6,214 nt of DNA, taken from positions 1 to 6,214 of the forward strand of contig DASQWB010000118.1 of NCBI GenBank assembly GCA_035640455.1, given 5' to 3'. Each line of letters begins with the position of its first letter. Positions within the stretch are counted from its first letter, which is position 1. The DNA is from AC-50 sp035640455. GTDB lineage: Bacteria > Actinomycetota > Thermoleophilia > Gaiellales > Gaiellaceae. The position numbers and the translations under genes are program-made. Under the pieces are notes generated by a model that saw nothing but the letters and a program-made list of their open reading frames with translations, was not told the origin of the DNA and made no database searches. This document shows positions 4,616 through 6,214 of this stretch, piece after piece.

Positions 4616-6130
4616 CTAGGCCGCTTCGGGCAGCGCCGCGTCCGGCTCCGGCCCGGCCTCCTCGATCACCTGCAAGCCGTCGGCGAGAGTCCACGCGAAG
4701 CGCACCGGCAGGCCCGGCGGCTCGAGGAGCTCCGTCCGGACGGGCGTGTTCCGCATCTCGAACTCCACCCGCTCGTGCACCGGCTCGCGGCCCCGGCGGA
4801 CGGTCGCGCCGACCTCGAACTGCGCCAGCCAGCGCCGCCGCTCGGAGAGGGAGAGCGAGTACCAGCTCTCGTGCAGCGTCGCCGCCTCGGCCTCGACGCC
4901 CGGAGCGGTCTGCGCCGCGCGCAGCGCGTCCTCGGCCTCCTCGAGCCTGGCCTTGCGCTCCAGCGCCCCGGCGCGGAAGGCGGCGGCGTCGATGTCGGAG
5001 ATGTCGGCCGCGAGCCACGCCTCGTAGGACGCCTTCGCGGCGGCGACCGCCTGCTTCAGCGGCGCGGTATCAGGACCCGCCTCGGGCGCGATGGTGTACA
5101 GCGGCAGGAGCGCCACGAACGTGCGCTGCACGAACTCCTCGGCGTGCCGCTGCTGAACGCCTGCGGGAGCGTCACAGGGCGGCCCCGCGAGCATGTAGGG
5201 ACGGCAGCGGTAGCGCCCGCCGCCGTGATCGGACGTGCTCGCGTAGAGCTGCCTGCCGCAGGAGGCGCAGCGCAGGAGTCCCGAGAGCAGCGACCGCTCG
5301 GAGGGCCGACCCCGCCGGCCGCGTACCTCGTTCGCCGCGCGGAAGAGCGCCGGGTCCACGATGGGGTCGTGACCGTGCGGGTTGCGGATCTGGCCGTAGC
5401 GGGCCTCGCCCGTGTAGACGGGGTTGCGGATCATCGCCTGCACGGCCGACTTCGTCCAGTGCGTGTTCCCCAGGCGGTTCGGCACGCCCGCGTCGCGAAG
5501 CACGGCCGCGCACTCGGCCCACGAGCCGCTCTGCGCCCGAAGCTCGAACACCCGCCGCACGACGGGTGCGTAGCCGTTCGGCACCAGCCGCCGGTCGTCG
5601 CCGCGGTCGTAGCCGACGGGCACCCAGGCGCAGATGTGGATGCCGCGCGCGACGGCGCTCCGCTGAGCCGCCTGCCAGCGCAGCCCGATCTCCTCGCGCT
5701 GCGCCTCGTGCATGAGGCTCATCTGCTCGGCCGGGAGCTTGGCGTAGCCGCGCGCGTCGAGTAGCTCGGCGGACGGGTTGTCCGCGACCTTGAGAACGCC
5801 GCCCGCCTGGAGCAGCCGCGCGCGAAGCTCGCGCGTGAGCGCCAGCGTCCCGAGCCGATCCTGCGAGCTCACGACGATGCCCGACCGCTTGCCCTCCTCA
5901 ACGAGCCGGAGCGCCTGGCCCATCGCGGGCCGCTGGTCGAGCGGCGTCGTGTGCGAGACGTTCAGGTCCTGCGGCTCAACGACCTCGACCTCGAAGCCCG
6001 CGTCCCGCGCGTACCGTGTCGCCGTGCGGATCTGCTCGGTCGGGGAGATGAAGCGGTCGCCCTTCTTGTCACGGCCGCCGACGTCGGAGACGCGAACGAC
6101 GAGCGCGAGGGGCCTGCGATTGGGGTTCAC
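4616..6130 (-). CDS. Large serine recombinase (integrase)
   Basis: A 504-aa site-specific recombinase. The N-terminal resolvase domain (1-150) shows VVRVS with catalytic Ser15 and Arg13, then PTEQ at 30-33, DQRPAM (Arg67, the counterpart of gamma-delta Arg45) and QDRLG at 90-94 (Asp91, Arg92). The usual second Arg of the D-R-L-x-R motif is Thr95. The recombinase domain spans about 165-270 (VPVGYDR... and AVQAMIRNPVYTGEARYG). A zinc ribbon follows with Cys288, Cys291, Cys309 and Cys319, then a coiled coil at about 355-412 and a C-terminal tail. This is the standard large-serine-integrase architecture used to insert and excise prophages and integrative elements at attP/attB. The GTG start at 6130 is fixed by AGGAGG 5 bases upstream. 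Length is at the normal lower end for the family. Confidence 0.93.
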   Translation of the reverse strand: MNPNRRPLALVVRVSDVGGRDKKGDRFISPTEQIRTATRYARDAGFEVEVVEPQDLNVSHTTPLDQRPAMGQALRLVEEGKRSGIVVSSQDRLGTLALTRELRARLLQAGGVLKVADNPSAELLDARGYAKLPAEQMSLMHEAQREEIGLRWQAAQRSAVARGIHICAWVPVGYDRGDDRRLVPNGYAPVVRRVFELRAQSGSWAECAAVLRDAGVPNRLGNTHWTKSAVQAMIRNPVYTGEARYGQIRNPHGHDPIVDPALFRAANEVRGRRGRPSERSLLSGLLRCASCGRQLYASTSDHGGGRYRCRPYMLAGPPCDAPAGVQQRHAEEFVQRTFVALLPLYTIAPEAGPDTAPLKQAVAAAKASYEAWLAADISDIDAAAFRAGALERKARLEEAEDALRAAQTAPGVEAEAATLHESWYSLSLSERRRWLAQFEVGATVRRGREPVHERVEFEMRNTPVRTELLEPPGLPVRFAWTLADGLQVIEEAGPEPDAALPEAA

Positions 6131-6135
6131 TTCTT

Positions 6136-6141
6136 CCTCCT
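6136..6141 (-). promoter_or_regulatory. Strong Shine-Dalgarno of the serine recombinase gene
   Basis: On the minus strand AGGAGG lies five bases before the GTG at 6130. It is the most canonical ribosome binding site in the window and decides the start of the recombinase. Confidence 0.8.
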
Positions 6142-6143
6142 GT

Positions 6144-6170
6144 AGAGGGGACGCCCGTCGCGTCCCTTCT
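6144..6170 (-). promoter_or_regulatory. Hairpin in the leader of the recombinase gene
   Basis: Bases 6144-6154 pair with 6160-6170 over 11 positions (seven-pair GC-rich core GGGACGC/GCGTCCC, one G-T pair at 6147/6167) around a 5-base loop. The stem ends two bases before the Shine-Dalgarno on the minus strand. It could be an operator palindrome, an mRNA structure affecting recombinase translation, or a terminator at the element edge. No T-run follows on either strand. Confidence 0.5.
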
Positions 6171-6197
6171 AGTCTCAGCGTAATCAGAATCGGTCAA
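6167..6197 (-). promoter_or_regulatory. Possible promoter of the recombinase gene
   Basis: On the minus strand TTGACC (6197-6192) is a good -35 box. The -10 is poor: GACTAG at 17-base spacing or ACTAGA at 18. The region 6171-6214 is less GC-rich than the rest of the window, in keeping with a promoter or attachment-site region. Confidence 0.3.
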
Positions 6198-6214
6198 ATG
6201 AACACCCTCGTCTA

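Noticed and set aside
4580..5764. A 394-codon open frame on the + strand opposite the recombinase gene
   Set aside because: It is the antisense of a convincingly conserved serine recombinase; its product is Arg/Val/His-rich low complexity with no motif, as expected for a shadow frame in high-GC DNA.

Overview
The window is about 70% GC. It uses GTG starts freely, has tightly packed overlapping genes, and carries actinobacterial-looking signals: TAnnnT -10 boxes placed right before start codons, and a large serine recombinase. I infer an actinobacterial host, with soil-type high-GC lineages plausible, but nothing here fixes the genus. The gene set (a replication-type ATPase, small helix-turn-helix proteins, an AAA+ ATPase and a large serine integrase) points to the replication/integration end of an integrated mobile element such as a prophage, phage satellite or integrative plasmid. 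No capsid, tail, terminase large subunit or conjugation gene is visible.

Left part (1-1640, + strand): the 3' portion of a primase-associated or helicase-type P-loop ATPase. Its reading frame is open to the left edge, so the gene starts outside the window. Its last ~70 bases and the following ~100 bases (1572-1740) hold six copies of a 9-bp word, ATGTGCACT. They include a perfect 21-bp inverted repeat around an unusually AT- and purine-rich core. This is the best candidate for a replication origin or operator of the element.

Middle part (1741-3089, + strand): a 73-aa basic protein with a NUMOD3-like motif. It is followed by a ~218-bp gene-free stretch with two hairpins and three direct repeats of GGGCGACA. 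Then comes a tight cluster of a 70-aa HTH protein, a 189-aa HTH protein joined by a 1-base stop/start overlap, and a 37-codon Arg/Pro-rich ORF joined by a 4-base GTGA overlap.

Right part: a 414-aa AAA+ ATPase of the Orc1/Cdc6-STAND-like type (3123-4367, +), apparently from its own leaderless promoter. It converges on a minus-strand pair: a 504-aa large serine recombinase (4616-6130) and, 24 bp downstream of it, a 75-aa acidic coiled-coil protein (4364-4591). The stop codons of the ATPase and the acidic protein overlap inside a 10-bp palindrome. The recombinase has a strong Shine-Dalgarno and, just upstream of that, an 11-bp-stem hairpin. The right edge lies just upstream of the integrase, where attachment sites usually sit.

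Working model (inference): the left ATPase and its repeat cluster replicate the element, the small HTH genes regulate it, the serine recombinase inserts and excises it, and the AAA+ ATPase is either a replication or partition accessory or a cargo (possibly defence) gene.
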